DNA from: Saprospiraceae bacterium
Lineage (GTDB): Bacteria > Bacteroidota > Bacteroidia > Chitinophagales > Saprospiraceae
Assembly: GCA_016715405.1 (NCBI GenBank)
Contig: JADKAE010000050.1
Span: forward strand, 1-64,000
Direction: 5' to 3'
DNA: 64,000 bases
The notes under the pieces are model-generated. The model saw only the letters and a list, made by a program, of their open reading frames with translations, ran no database searches and was not told the DNA's origin. This document shows, piece after piece, positions 10,396 to 21,322 of this stretch. A program made the translations under genes and the position numbers. Position 1 is the stretch's first letter, and every line of letters starts with the position of its first letter.

Positions 10396-13300
10396 ATGAA
10401 GCAAAATCTACTTTACGCTATTAACAGTAGTTATTCTGCTAGTAAATGCCGAAGCAAATTATAACAATAAACGCCCAACTTGGGCGCAGCGCAGAATTTT
10501 TCAGCATTTACCGCAATTGGAGCATTTGAAAACAACGGAACAACATCGATAGTAGGCGATATCGGTACGAATGTAGGGGCATTTTCTGGTTTTCCTCCGG
10601 GAGTCGTCATAGGAGACAATGTTGTTGATGATGAGACATCCGCACAGGCGGCAGTTGATGTTGTTATTGCATATAGCCATTTGGCAGGACTTACTTGTAG
10701 CGACGTTATCGGCGTTACATTAGGAAACGGGCAGGTTCTTACGCCTGGGATTTACTGTGTGGGAAGCTGCCACACTAAATGGAAATTTAACTTTGGATGC
10801 GGAGGGTAATCCTGACGCAATTTTTATTTTCCAGATAAACGGCGCTTTTTGTGCAACAAGCACATTCGCAAGTGTTACGCTGATTAATGCAGCCTCCTTG
10901 TGCAATGTACATTGGCAGACTTCGACGGAGAATTCGATTTTGGAGATTTTCTGTTTTTCAGGGTACGCCGCTGGTTAACGGCGCGATCAATTTATTGAAG
11001 GCCTCTACGCTTACAGGCAGAGCCCTTTCTCAGGATGGGGCCATTTCCTTACATAGCAATGGATTAATATCGATTGCCGGCAGTAGCAGTAGCAATCACT
11101 GGCAAACCGTCCGACGTCGATTTGTATAGGCGGTAGCGTGACCCTTTCAGGAAAGGGATGGAACCTGGAATACAGGAGAAGTAACGCCGTCCATAACCGC
11201 ATCACTACCAGTGGTGATTATTTTGTAACCAATACAACGGCATGTGGCAGTGCAACATCAAACCACATTATAGTAACCGTAAATCCGTTGCCAATATGCA
11301 ATATCACCGGTGATCTAACTGTTTGTCAGGGACAAACGACACAGCTATGTGCGACTGCGGGTTTTGCCAGTTATCTATGGAGTACGGGCGCTACCACCGA
11401 ATGTATTACGGTAGGCACAGCAGGGATATACGCTGTTGTAGTTACCGATGCAAACGGATGCAGCAGCACTTGTGAGGTAACCGTTAGAGTCGATCCGCTG
11501 CCGACATGCGTCATCATCGGTGATCTATCTTTCTGTCAGGGCAAACGACTGAGCTATGCGCGCCTTCTGGTTTTGCTAGTTATTTATGGAGTACGGGCGA
11601 AATCACCGATTGCATAAACGTAGGCACAGCAGGGATATATACTGTTGTTATTACGGATCAAAACGGATGTAGCACCACCTGCGAGGTGAACGTTAGCGTC
11701 AATCCGCTGCCGGGTGTAATATCACTGGAGGTCTTGCGCCCTTGTAACCAGGGACAAAACAACCCAATTATGCGCGCTCCGGGATTTGTAAGCTACTTAT
11801 GGAGCACGGGTGCTACTACCGAATGTATTACCGTAGGTATGGCAGGGTTATATGCTGTTGTGGTAACGGATTTGAACGGATGCAGCAGCGCTTGCGAGGT
11901 GACCGTTACCGCTAACGCGCTACCGGCATGTAATATCACAGGAGACCTGTCCATCTGTCAGGGGCAATCGACGCAACTATGCGCGCCTCCGGGATTTGCA
12001 AGTTATTTATGGAGCACGGGCGAAATCACGGCATGCATTACCGTAAGCACACCAGGGTTATACGCTGTTGTCGTTACGGATATAAATGGATGCACCACTA
12101 CTTGCGAGGTGACCGTTGGCATCAATTTGCCGTTGGTATGTAACATCACCGGAAACCTGTCCTTCTGTCAGGGCAATCGACGCAATCCATGCGCTCCTCC
12201 GACGGTTTGCAAACCATTTATGGAGCACGGGCGAAATCACGTTAAGAGCGCATTACCGTAAGCACACCAGGGTTATACGCTGTTGTCATTACGGATTTGA
12301 ACGGATGCATCAGCATGTGTGAAGTAACTGTTAGCGTCAATCCGCTGCCGGTGTGTAATATCACCGGAGGCCTGGCCCTTTGCAACCAGGGACAAACAAC
12401 CGAACTATGTGCGCCTCCGGGATTTGCAAGCTACTTATGGAGCACGGGTGCTACCACCGAATGTATTACCGTTAGCATAGCAGGGTTATACGCTGTTGTG
12501 GTAACGGATTTGAACGGATGCAGCAGTGCTTGCGAGGTGACCGTTACCGCTAACGCGCTACCGGCATGTAACATCACCGGTGACTTGTTCATTCGTCAGG
12601 CAAACGACTGAGCTATGCGCGCCTCGGGATCGGTATGCTACCGAGTGGAACACGGGCGCTTTTACCGAATGTATTACCGTTAGCGCAGCAGGGGTGTATT
12701 CTGTTGTCGTTACCGATGCAAACGGATGCACCAGTACTTGCCAGGTGACCGTCACTGTTGACATCGTCCCGCTTTCCATCAACTGTCCGGCAGATGTGAC
12801 AATCGAATGCGATGAGAGCACACTACCTTTGAATACAGGTATGGCTACCGCACCACGGATGTCTGCGGTTTTTCACCGGTTATAAGCTTCGAGGATGTAA
12901 TCCCTGCAAGGAGACTGCGCTGAGTATAGCATTTCACGTACCGACGGCCACAGATGGCGCTGGTAACATTATCAGGTGCACGCAGACCATCACCGTAGAA
13001 GACAACACGCCACCGGTCATCACATGCCCGTCAGGTGTCACGTTATCGTGTACGGCAAGTACATCTCCGGCAGTAACGGGTATGGCTACTGCTACCGACA
13101 TTTGCGACGCCTCGCCGGTGGTTACGTTTGTGGATGTAACCAACGCAGGAGATTGCCCTCAGGAATATACGATCACTCGTACTGACAGTGACCGATGCCT
13201 GTGGAAACAGCAGTACATGCATTCAAGTTTTTGTCAATAGAAGATAACGCACCACTAACTATAACTTGTCCAACGAACACAACCGTGCAATGCGTTAGCC

Positions 13301-16054
13301 AGATTTCGCCGGTCAACCTTGCCCCAGTAGAGGCCCTTCAGACAATTGCGGCGGGCACTTTGACGGTGTAACCCATGTAGGCGATGTAATCACCGGCCAA
13401 ACTTGTGAGAATCGATTTATCTCGGACTAGGACTTAGCCGGGCTACCGACAACCGCGGCAATACGGCTACATGTTCACAGCTCATCACGGTGTTTGATAT
13501 GCAACTGATTTTTGCGGAGGCGATGTAACCGTTGAATTCAATCAGGTTATAGAGAATGAAGGCAATTGCAAAGAAGATGGTTATATCAACTTATATCGAC
13601 TGACATGGGTTGTGACCGACGTTTGTGGAAATAGCAGCAGCGTATTTGTATTCGTCGCATTGTCAGATACACCCTCCTGTCATTGTGGGGTGCCGGAAGA
13701 CATTACGGTAAGTTGCCGACTGATATGCCTGCAACCGCCTATTGAAATATATGCTATCGATGAATGTCTTTGCGCTTGCGTCATCACATTAAGAGGAAAG
13801 TGCGCCGGCTCCGGGCTGTCTGGATGGACAGGTAATCGTGAGAACCTGGACGGCGCGGGATAATTGTGGCAATGTAGCGGTAGCCACGCAATACATTACC
13901 CTTATTGATGAGGAAGCCCCGGTTATGATAGGCGTTCCGGATACGACCTGCATAGGTGATCCCGTGTTGAGCGAAGTATTCGCCATAGATAATTGCGGGA
14001 GTTCATTCATCATACAATATACAGATTCATTTACGCCAAATCCATGCGGAAGCGGAAACGCCATTCGAAGAATTTATAGGGTTTCTGATGCTTGTGGAAA
14101 TACGTCGAGAGATACGTCTATCCTTTTACCGGATCAACCTAGCCCGCAGGGCATGGTGTTTACGAACCCGACTCTGGCCGCACTTGAGCCCGATGAGGTA
14201 CTGGTTATGGATTGCGAGACGCTGAGTGGCCAGTTTTCAGCAAGTGATGTAAGGCTGGACGATCCCTGCTTGTCGGGGGGCGGCCCTGTAGTCTTTACCG
14301 AAAGGCTCGTAGAAACACTGGACTGCTCTATTGGAGGAGTGGCCGCGGTGATTGAGTTGAGATGGGAGTATACGAATATTTGCGGAAACGTTAGTGCGCG
14401 CACGGTGACAGTTCACATGATGGACGAAACCAGTCCCGTTTTTGTCGACTTCCTCCCGGAAGTATCGATCGGGTGTAATGAAGATTTACCAAAGATCAAT
14501 GCAACAGACAATTGCGGCGAAGTCGCCGTTACAACAATCGATAATATTATACCCGGCGATTGCGAATATCAATATGATATACTACGCCTGGTTACTGCGA
14601 CGGATCCATGTGGCAATAACGCGACCAGGCAACAAATGATCCATGTGAACAGCATCGCTCCGATCATTTCAGGCGTGGAAGAAGGCATTTGTGACGATCT
14701 TTCTATTCCTGTAGTAACTGCGTACGATCCATGTGCGGAAGAAGCCGTCGCTGTTACCATGCAGCAGGATACATTGACTACGCCATGCCCTGGCGGGATG
14801 GTCATTGAGCGCACCTGGACCGCTATAGGCAGTTGTGGCACCGTGACGGTGATGCACCAAAGGATTATCATGGAATGACCGTGACAATCGCCTGAACTAT
14901 CCGGTACCTACTACGGCTTCATAGATCCTTTCCTCGGTAATAATCACAACCTGATATTATTGTCGCAAACAAACTATCTCCTCGACAGGCTTAATGCGCT
15001 AAACGAGTATAGCGTTTCTGTGCTGGATGATTGTGACCTGGATATCATACCGGTTTTCTCGGTAGATACTACTTATGCAGAAGATTGTGTGGAGGACGGA
15101 TATTTTGAACGCAGAACATGCACCTGGATAGCTACGGATGCTTGTGGTAATTCAGATACGCCCGCGATTAGTTTTGACATTATCTGGATGATGTCGCGCC
15201 CGAGTTTAGCTTTAGCTTAGGTGAATTACCAGCCGATGTCACGATCGTTTGCGCACCGTTACCGCCGGCTCCAATCGCCACACCAGTTGATGGGGCTCAA
15301 CCGATAACGATTACCTATACGGAAGTAATTCAGCCCGGTAATGGAACCGGTGTGTTTATCGTAACGAGAACGTGGGTAGCTACCGACGCGTGTGGTAACA
15401 CCTCGACTTACGTACAACATATTAACTGATACCGACACCTACTAACATGTGAAATTATACTACCGGCATCGGTGGAAAATTCACACGTAGTAATCATTAC
15501 GATGGTCACAGGTGGTGTCACCAAATACACACAACGGAAAGTGGAGGCAAAAATGCTTTATTCAAACTCGGGCAGGGATGGACTCACCATTTATACAGGG
15601 TGGTCAGATGTAACAATAACCCTACTTGACGTGATGCATTTTGGTTTTGTTTCAATCTGTACAACCATTCTCTTGCGTTGAATCAGACCGAACCCTGGAA
15701 GATGGGCTGTCTGTATTGACCAACCCTGAAGCGAATACTGAACTCAGCAACCAAAGCACTGTACCGGTTTTGAATAATGAGCAGGCGGCCTATTTGAAAC
15801 TAGTCAACTTGTGGCCAAACCCTGCCGGCGATCGTGTTAATATCAGCTTTGAATCCTCTGTAGAAGATGAGGTTCAATTCAGATTCATAAGCACAATGGG
15901 GCAGGTTGTCTTGATTGATAAAATCAGTGCCCAAAAAGGACTGAATACACATGTAATTGATGTTTCGCAAGTACATCAAGGCAGTTACCAGATGCAGATG
16001 AAAACAGCACTGGATATGCAATCGAAAGTCATTCTGATTTTAAGAAACGAATAG
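10396..16054 (+). CDS. Giant T9SS-secreted adhesin with ice-binding-like (DUF3494) domain, frameshifted
   Basis: This is a surface or secreted protein of about 1,880 residues, read through roughly ten frame changes. The ATG at 10396 gives a hydrophobic leader that, after one indel, reads LTVVILLVNAEA. Residues encoded by 10480-11120 form a DUF3494 ice-binding-like beta-solenoid (LGAAQNFSAFTAIGAFENNG, NPDAIFIFQINGAF and LINAASLCNVHWQ). Seven tandem units of about 71 residues follow (11290-12770), each with CNITGDL, CQGQ-TQLCAPPGFASYLWST, ECITV and VVTDLNGCSS. HYR/SprB-like beta-sandwich modules with DNCG and DACGN motifs follow (12770-15430). The last 90 residues, starting at VNLWPNPAGDRVNISFE, are a T9SS type A sorting domain ending in VILILRNE. 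The ice-binding name is structural only; many such bacterial proteins are adhesins. The stop overlaps the mfd stop tail to tail by 15 bases. Confidence 0.8.
11290..12770 (+). repeat. Seven tandem ~212-bp coding repeats in the adhesin
   Basis: CNITG-type phrases begin at about 11298, 11510, 11716, 11930, 12140, 12354 and 12567, a spacing of 206-214 bases. The units encode Ig-like domains of about 71 residues with four conserved cysteines, and several are nearly identical at the DNA level. The near-identity suggests recent unit duplication or gene conversion. It also makes assembly across the array error-prone. Confidence 0.8.
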
Positions 16055-19000
16055 GTGAATAATGATTAGTATTAGTAGCGCAACCGCCCTCAGCAATGGG
16101 GGCAGTTGTTTTATCACGCAGTTCCTCCACCTTTCTTCCACCGCGTGCAAGAGTGCGCGGGCATCCCTCAGGTTATCCACATTATCTTTTACGAGCATAA
16201 GGTTTCTGGGTGATTGTTTCAGGCTGATGCCGAGTTTTTGACCATCGGTAGTGATGAATTGGAGTACGTTTTGGAAGAGGCGGCTTTCGTAAAAAGCCGA
16301 CTGGGGATTTTCCACAAAATAGCATCGCAGTTTGTTTTCTTTCAGTACCAGTCGTTCGAAGCCCAGCATTTTGGCAATCCAGCGCAAGCGCAGGCCGTCG
16401 AATAATTCTATGACTTCCCCGGGCAGGCGGCCAAAGCGGTCGCGCAGCATTTCCTCGAATTTTTCAAGCGCTTCCTCGCTTTCTATCGCATCGAGCTCGG
16501 TGTAGAGACTGAGGCGCTCCTGGGTATTGCTCACGTATTCGGTGGGGATGAGCATCTCTACGTCGGTGTCGATATGTACATCTCGCACAAAGCGATTTTC
16601 CTTTTCCAGTTCTTCTTTGAAGACTTCTTTGAAATCTTGTTCTTTGAGTTCCTGGATTGCTTCTTCGAGGATCTTCTTGTAGGTTTCGTAGCCTATCTCG
16701 GCAATAAACCCGCTTTGTTCGCCGCCGAGCAGGTTGCCGGCGCCGCGCAGGTCGAGGTCGCGCATGGCAATCTCAAAGCCGCTGCCCAGGTCTGAAAATT
16801 CTTCGATAATGCGCAGGCGTTTGCGGGCATCGGGAGTGAGCACTGAGGGCGGCGGACTAAACAGGTAGCAGAAGGCGCGTTTGTTGGAGCGCCCCACGCG
16901 CCCGCGCAATTGGTGCAGATCACTGAGTCCGAATTGGTGCGCGTTGCTGATCAGGATGGTATTGGCATTGGGAATGTCGAGGCCGGTTTCGATGATATTG
17001 GTACACACCAACACTTCGTGGCGCTTGTCGATAAAGTCTATTAGGGTTTTTTCAAGGCTTTCCGCTTCCATCTGGCCGTGGGCGACAGCCACATCTACGT
17101 CGGGGCAGAGACGGCGCACCAGGGCTGCCGCGTCTTCCAGGTTCTGGATGCGATTGTGCACAAAAAATACCTGCCCCCCGCGGTTGACTTCGTAATAGAC
17201 CGCATCTTTTATGATGGCCTCGCTGAATACGCGCACCTCGGTGTGAATGGGCTGGCGATTGGGCGGCGGCGTGCGCATAATCGACAGGTCGCGGGCAGCC
17301 ATTAACGAAAATTGCAGGGTACGCGGGATGGGAGTGGCCGTCAGCGTGAGGGTATCGACGTTGACTTTGAGATTGCGCAGTTTTTCTTTGGAGGCTACGC
17401 CGAATTTTTGTTCTTCATCCACAATCAGCAGGCCCAGGTCTTTGAATTGAACCTCTTTATTGAGCAGGGCATGCGTGCCGATGATGATTTCTATTTTGCC
17501 TTCTTTGAGGTTTTTAAAAATGTCGTTGCGCGCTTTTGTCGTGCGAAACCTGTTGAGGTAGTCGATCTTGATGCCAAATTCTCCTAAGCGCTCGGAAAAG
17601 GTGCGCTGGTGCTGTAGGGCCAGGATAGTCGTAGGCACCAAAACGGCTACCTGTTTGCCGTCGCATACCGCCTTGAACGCTGCCCTGATAGCCACCTCGG
17701 TTTTGCCGAAGCCCACGTCGCCGCAAATGAGGCGATCCATGGGATAGCTCTTCATCATATCGGCTTTGACGTCGTTGGTAGCTTTGAGTTGATCGGGGGT
17801 GTCTTCGTAAATGAAGGAGGCTTCGAGTTCGTTTTGCAGGTAGCCGTCGGGGGAGAAGGCATAACCCTCTGCTGCTTTGCGTTTGGCGTAGAGCTTGATA
17901 AGTTCGCCGGCAATGTCTTTGAGTTTCTTTTTGGTGGCGCGTTTGAGGTTTTTCCAGGCTTCTGAGCCCAATTTGCTGAGTTGGGGTTCTGTGCCGTCTT
18001 TGCCGACGAATTTTGAAATCTTGTGCAGCGAGTTGATGCTCACGTACAGCAGGTCGTTGTTTTTGTATACCAGTCGCACGCATTCTTGCACGTGGCCGTT
18101 GATATCCATTTTCTGCAAGCCCGAAAAGCGACCTATGCCGTGGTCGATGTGAGTCACGTAGTCGCCGGGCTGCAGGTCGCGCAGCATTTTGAGGTTGACG
18201 GCCTGGTCGCGGGTAAATCCCTGGCGTAGTTTGTAGCGGTGAAAGCGCTCAAAGACCTGGTGGTCGGTATAGCAGGCCACCTTCAGGTCGAGGTCGACAA
18301 AACCTTCGTGGATGGCAGTGATGACGGGGTGAAAGTGCACGCCGGCATGGAGGTCGGAGAAGATGGCGTAAAAACGCTCTACCTGTTTAGGGTTATCGGT
18401 AAAAATATAATTGACCATCTGCTGCGCTTCGTTATCGCGCAGGTTGTTGATGAGTAGTTCGAAATTCTTATTAAAACTGGGCTGCGGCCGGGCGGCGTAA
18501 ACGACTTTTTCTTTTAGTTGAATCGGCTGCGGACTATCGCTGAAGCATACTACGGCGTGGCGTTGTACGTCTTCCATTACTTCGCCAGGGCGAATAAAGG
18601 CGCGATCGCGAAAGATTTCGGCCAATTCTGATTTATCGAGAATGGTGATGGTTTTGGCAAATTCGGCGGCTTTCTCTACGCACGTTTGCAGGCGGTCGAG
18701 CAGGGTTTGAAAATCGCTGGCCCACACTACGGTATCGGGCGCCAGCACCTGGAAAAGCGACACCTTGTCATCAACAGAAAATTGGGTATTGATATTGGGC
18801 ACCACAGATACCCTGGCGATATTGCGAAGCGAAAGCTGGGTGAGCGGATTGAATACGCGGATGCTTTCTACGTCTTCGTCAAATAACTCGACGCGGTAAG
18901 GGTATTCATTGCCGTAGGAGAATATGTCGACGATGCCGCCGCGCACGGAAAACTGGCCGGGTTCGTACACAAACTCTTCCCGCCGAAATCCGTATTCCAC

Positions 19001-19492
19001 CAGCACTTCTATGAGATATTCCACGTCGAGTTTTTCTTTGATGTGGATATCTATGCGCGTTTTTTCGAGGGCCTGCGGCGCTACCACTTTTTCGAACAAG
19101 GCTTCGGGGTAAGTCACGATGATTTCGCCGACAGCTCCCGAAGTGGTGATTTTATTGATCGTTTCGGTGCGCTGCAATACGTTGGCGGTATCCAGGGATT
19201 CGAAATACTGCGGGCGTTTGAAGGAATCGGGAAAAAAGAATACCGGTTTTTTGTCGAGCAGCCCTGCCAATGAATTTTGCATGTAGGCGGCTTCTTCCTT
19301 GTCGGAGGCGATGACGAGAAAATATCGCGGTTGTGCCAGGTAAGCTCCGGCCAGGACAAAGCAATCCAACGCGCCAACCGTTCCCTGCAATTGCAGACGG
19401 GCGGGCGAAGCGGCATTAAGTGCAGCAAGAATTTGCTGCGTGCGTTTGTCCTCGCGGTACAACACGAGGAGTTGTTCCAAATTAATTACCAT
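16040..19492 (-). CDS. mfd: Transcription-repair coupling factor Mfd
   Basis: Mfd is a cytoplasmic DNA translocase that removes RNA polymerase stalled at lesions and recruits UvrA. The 1150-residue length is typical. The N-terminal UvrB-like region contains FFPDSFKRPQYFESLDTANV. The RNA-polymerase-interacting region includes LRDLQPGDYVTHIDHGIGRF. The RecG-like helicase has Walker A GDVGFGKTEVA near residue 593, the Mfd-type DEEQKFG box near 686, TATPIPRTL, and motif VI QLRGRVGRSNKRAF near 860. The C-terminal TRCF domain ends near LLHAVEERWR. The final 25 residues (from NCVIKQLPPLL) are hydrophobic and encoded through the terminator hairpin of the opposing gene. They may be an artefact of a lost stop. 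The ATG at 19492 lies 35 bases downstream of a TATCTTTG -7 element. Confidence 0.95.
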   Translation of the reverse strand: MVINLEQLLVLYREDKRTQQILAALNAASPARLQLQGTVGALDCFVLAGAYLAQPRYFLVIASDKEEAAYMQNSLAGLLDKKPVFFFPDSFKRPQYFESLDTANVLQRTETINKITTSGAVGEIIVTYPEALFEKVVAPQALEKTRIDIHIKEKLDVEYLIEVLVEYGFRREEFVYEPGQFSVRGGIVDIFSYGNEYPYRVELFDEDVESIRVFNPLTQLSLRNIARVSVVPNINTQFSVDDKVSLFQVLAPDTVVWASDFQTLLDRLQTCVEKAAEFAKTITILDKSELAEIFRDRAFIRPGEVMEDVQRHAVVCFSDSPQPIQLKEKVVYAARPQPSFNKNFELLINNLRDNEAQQMVNYIFTDNPKQVERFYAIFSDLHAGVHFHPVITAIHEGFVDLDLKVACYTDHQVFERFHRYKLRQGFTRDQAVNLKMLRDLQPGDYVTHIDHGIGRFSGLQKMDINGHVQECVRLVYKNNDLLYVSINSLHKISKFVGKDGTEPQLSKLGSEAWKNLKRATKKKLKDIAGELIKLYAKRKAAEGYAFSPDGYLQNELEASFIYEDTPDQLKATNDVKADMMKSYPMDRLICGDVGFGKTEVAIRAAFKAVCDGKQVAVLVPTTILALQHQRTFSERLGEFGIKIDYLNRFRTTKARNDIFKNLKEGKIEIIIGTHALLNKEVQFKDLGLLIVDEEQKFGVASKEKLRNLKVNVDTLTLTATPIPRTLQFSLMAARDLSIMRTPPPNRQPIHTEVRVFSEAIIKDAVYYEVNRGGQVFFVHNRIQNLEDAAALVRRLCPDVDVAVAHGQMEAESLEKTLIDFIDKRHEVLVCTNIIETGLDIPNANTILISNAHQFGLSDLHQLRGRVGRSNKRAFCYLFSPPPSVLTPDARKRLRIIEEFSDLGSGFEIAMRDLDLRGAGNLLGGEQSGFIAEIGYETYKKILEEAIQELKEQDFKEVFKEELEKENRFVRDVHIDTDVEMLIPTEYVSNTQERLSLYTELDAIESEEALEKFEEMLRDRFGRLPGEVIELFDGLRLRWIAKMLGFERLVLKENKLRCYFVENPQSAFYESRLFQNVLQFITTDGQKLGISLKQSPRNLMLVKDNVDNLRDARALLHAVEERWRNCVIKQLPPLLRAVALLILIIIHLFVS
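16081..16112 (+). terminator. Hairpin terminator after the adhesin gene
   Basis: CAACCGCCC (16081-16089) pairs with GGGCAGTTG (16100-16108) at eight of nine positions across a 10-base loop, and a T-rich run (TTGTTTTAT) follows on the plus strand. On the opposite strand the single mismatch becomes a G-U pair. It lies inside the last codons of the annotated mfd reading frame, so it probably serves the convergent pair. Confidence 0.6.
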
Positions 19493-19526
19493 TCGACCAA
19501 AACAACCTCTTCAATTAACAAGTTGG

Positions 19527-19534
19527 CAAAGATA
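19527..19534 (-). promoter_or_regulatory. Bacteroidota -7 element upstream of mfd
   Basis: TATCTTTG on the minus strand matches the Bacteroidota TAnnTTTG element exactly and leaves an untranslated leader of about 28 bases before the mfd ATG. No clear -33 TTG was found. The 162-bp dyad repeat begins just upstream. Confidence 0.5.
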
Positions 19535-19545
19535 CGCCTATTTTT

Positions 19546-19707
19546 AGAGCTTGTTTGGATTTTCGTGATTGCGCGAAAGCGAGCAAATTTTGTTTTGGAA
19601 GAGGCGCGTTTTGCAGACGTAGCCGGCAGCTACGGCGAAAAAATGCAACGAAATATCAAATAAAATTTGCCGTTTGCAGCCAATTGACGAAAGTCCAAAC
19701 AAGCTCT
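19546..19707. repeat. 162-bp dyad-symmetric element with 20-bp terminal inverted repeats
   Basis: AGAGCTTGTTTGGATTTTCG at 19546-19565 and the reverse complement of 19688-19707 agree at 19 of 20 positions. The interior is also partly self-complementary: GTAGC (19619-19623) pairs with GCTAC (19629-19633) at the exact centre, and GCAAATTTT/AAAATTTGC segments lie symmetrically. No open frame lies within it. It sits between mfd and the serine hydrolase gene and ends 21 bases after the hydrolase stop. The shape fits a MITE or REP-like hairpin element that may also terminate transcription. Confidence 0.65.
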
Positions 19708-19728
19708 TAAGGTTGTTCTTTTACAAAA

Positions 19729-21234
19729 TCATAGGTAGTGTATTCTACAAAGTCGTTTACACTCAGCGTAAAGGAAACGACTTTTCCGTTCATCGATATA
19801 AAAAGGAAATACTTTGATACCCATCGTCGGATCGCTGTAAGTGCACAAAAACCGGTTGCCGCCCAGCGGTTCGAGCGTAGCGCTGAGGTTGGGGTGGAAT
19901 TCGAAACTTGCCTTCAAGACATTGTTCTGCCTCGCAATATTTACATAGCCATAAGCTTCATGTTGATAGCGTCCCATATAGGCCTTGAGAGCCAGAGCGG
20001 GTTGAAGGTTCATATTGACGGTATCGCGCCAAAGCTTGTGCTGCTCAGCTTTTGCTTTTTCATCTTCCTGCGCGTATGGCATATAAAACTGGCTGGAATT
20101 GCGGTAAGGCAGGTTGAGCTGTTGATCGATGAGTTGCCATTTCAGGGCCTCGTAAAAAATATTGGCGTCGGTATTGGTCAGCACGATTACGCCCAAATTT
20201 TCTTCCGGGACAATGGTTACGCTGGTCACAAAACCGTTGATGCCGCCGGTATGGGAAATGATCTCCCTGCCTTCGTAGTCCTCCAACTGCCAACCCAAAC
20301 CATACGTGCGGAAATGCATGCGCCGACCCGGATAATTGGCGCGGCCTACTAAAGAATGCGGCCTGCGCGTTTGGCGTATGACATCCTGCGGTATCACGTT
20401 TTTGCCCTGGTAATTGCCGTTGTCCAACTGGGCCAATACCCAGTGACTCAGGTCATTGACTGAAGAAGCAATACTGCCCGCCGGCGACAGGTTGTCGATA
20501 TTCGGTAAAGGTAGTATTTCCAATTTTCCGTTGACTTTTGTATGCGGGTAGGCTTTATTGGTCGCTTTGGGAAATTCGGCATTGAGCGCCAGCGAACGGG
20601 TCATTTCGAGCGGACCGAACATCCTTTCGCGAAGCAATTCTGCCCAGCTTTTGCCGCTGATCTCTTTTAAACATTCGCCCGCAATAGCATAGCCCAGGTT
20701 GGTATACCCCCAGCGGCTCCTAAAGCTATATTGAGGCTTGAGCAGACCAAATTTTTCAATGCATTGGCGGGTAGTCATCGAGGAGGTCCAGTACATGAAA
20801 TCGCCCTGAAAGGTTTGCATGCCTATGCGATGGGTGAGGATATCAGTGAGGTTAAGTTCGCCGGCCACCCAGGGGTCTTTCATGGTGAACCAGGGCAACC
20901 ATTTCTTCACCTTGTCGTCGAGTGCGCATTTCTCTTCGTGGGCCAGCATGGCCAGCAAGGTGCCGGTAAACGCCTTGGTATTGGAGGCAATAAGAAAAAG
21001 CGTGTTTTCGTCTACCTTTTCCGGCTTGCCGAGTTGGTTTACGCCATAACCTTTGGCTATCAGTACTTTGCCGTTTTTAACCACACATACGGCTGTGCCG
21101 GGTATATCCCAGGCGGCCATTTCGCGGGCCATATAGGTGTCAAGGCTATCGCGGATGAAAGTTTCCAGGTTTTGCGCTGTAAGGCCAAAAGCTGGCAACA
21201 AAAAAAGGATCAGGATTGCAGTGTTTTTTTTCAT
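19729..21234 (-). CDS. Serine hydrolase, class C beta-lactamase-like fold
   Basis: This is a 501-residue exported serine hydrolase of the beta-lactamase/transpeptidase-like superfamily. Residues 1-21 are a clear signal peptide ending LTAQ. The SxxK motif is S84-N-T-K87, the Y-x-N motif is Y177-T-N179, and H328-T-G-G331 replaces the KTG box, as in esterase- and D-aminopeptidase-type members. The last ~100 residues form a beta-rich tail of the DUF3471 kind. Substrates of this group range from esters to D-amino peptides, so I would not call it an antibiotic resistance gene. It is transcribed in the same direction as rlmN upstream and mfd downstream, but repeats fill the gaps on both sides. Confidence 0.88.
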   Translation of the reverse strand: MKKNTAILILFLLPAFGLTAQNLETFIRDSLDTYMAREMAAWDIPGTAVCVVKNGKVLIAKGYGVNQLGKPEKVDENTLFLIASNTKAFTGTLLAMLAHEEKCALDDKVKKWLPWFTMKDPWVAGELNLTDILTHRIGMQTFQGDFMYWTSSMTTRQCIEKFGLLKPQYSFRSRWGYTNLGYAIAGECLKEISGKSWAELLRERMFGPLEMTRSLALNAEFPKATNKAYPHTKVNGKLEILPLPNIDNLSPAGSIASSVNDLSHWVLAQLDNGNYQGKNVIPQDVIRQTRRPHSLVGRANYPGRRMHFRTYGLGWQLEDYEGREIISHTGGINGFVTSVTIVPEENLGVIVLTNTDANIFYEALKWQLIDQQLNLPYRNSSQFYMPYAQEDEKAKAEQHKLWRDTVNMNLQPALALKAYMGRYQHEAYGYVNIARQNNVLKASFEFHPNLSATLEPLGGNRFLCTYSDPTMGIKVFPFYIDERKSRFLYAECKRLCRIHYL

Positions 21235-21278
21235 AATTGGAAATATTTGGAAAGACTAATGGACTATTAGCGCAAAGG

Positions 21279-21321
21279 ATCCCAAAGTCTCACAGTCCCA
21301 CAGTCCCAAAGTCCCAAAGTC
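21279..21321. repeat. Low-complexity direct repeat, CCCAAAGTC/CCACAGTC type
   Basis: Five short units alternate between CCCAAAGTC and CCACAGTC. They occupy the gap between the rlmN stop and the serine hydrolase start. No pairing partner is visible, so it is not a hairpin. Confidence 0.7.
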
Positions 21322-21322
21322 T

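Noticed and set aside
19729..21234. AmpC-type beta-lactamase
   Set aside because: The HTGG motif replaces KTG, and the C-terminal extra domain fits general serine hydrolases of this fold, not AmpC.
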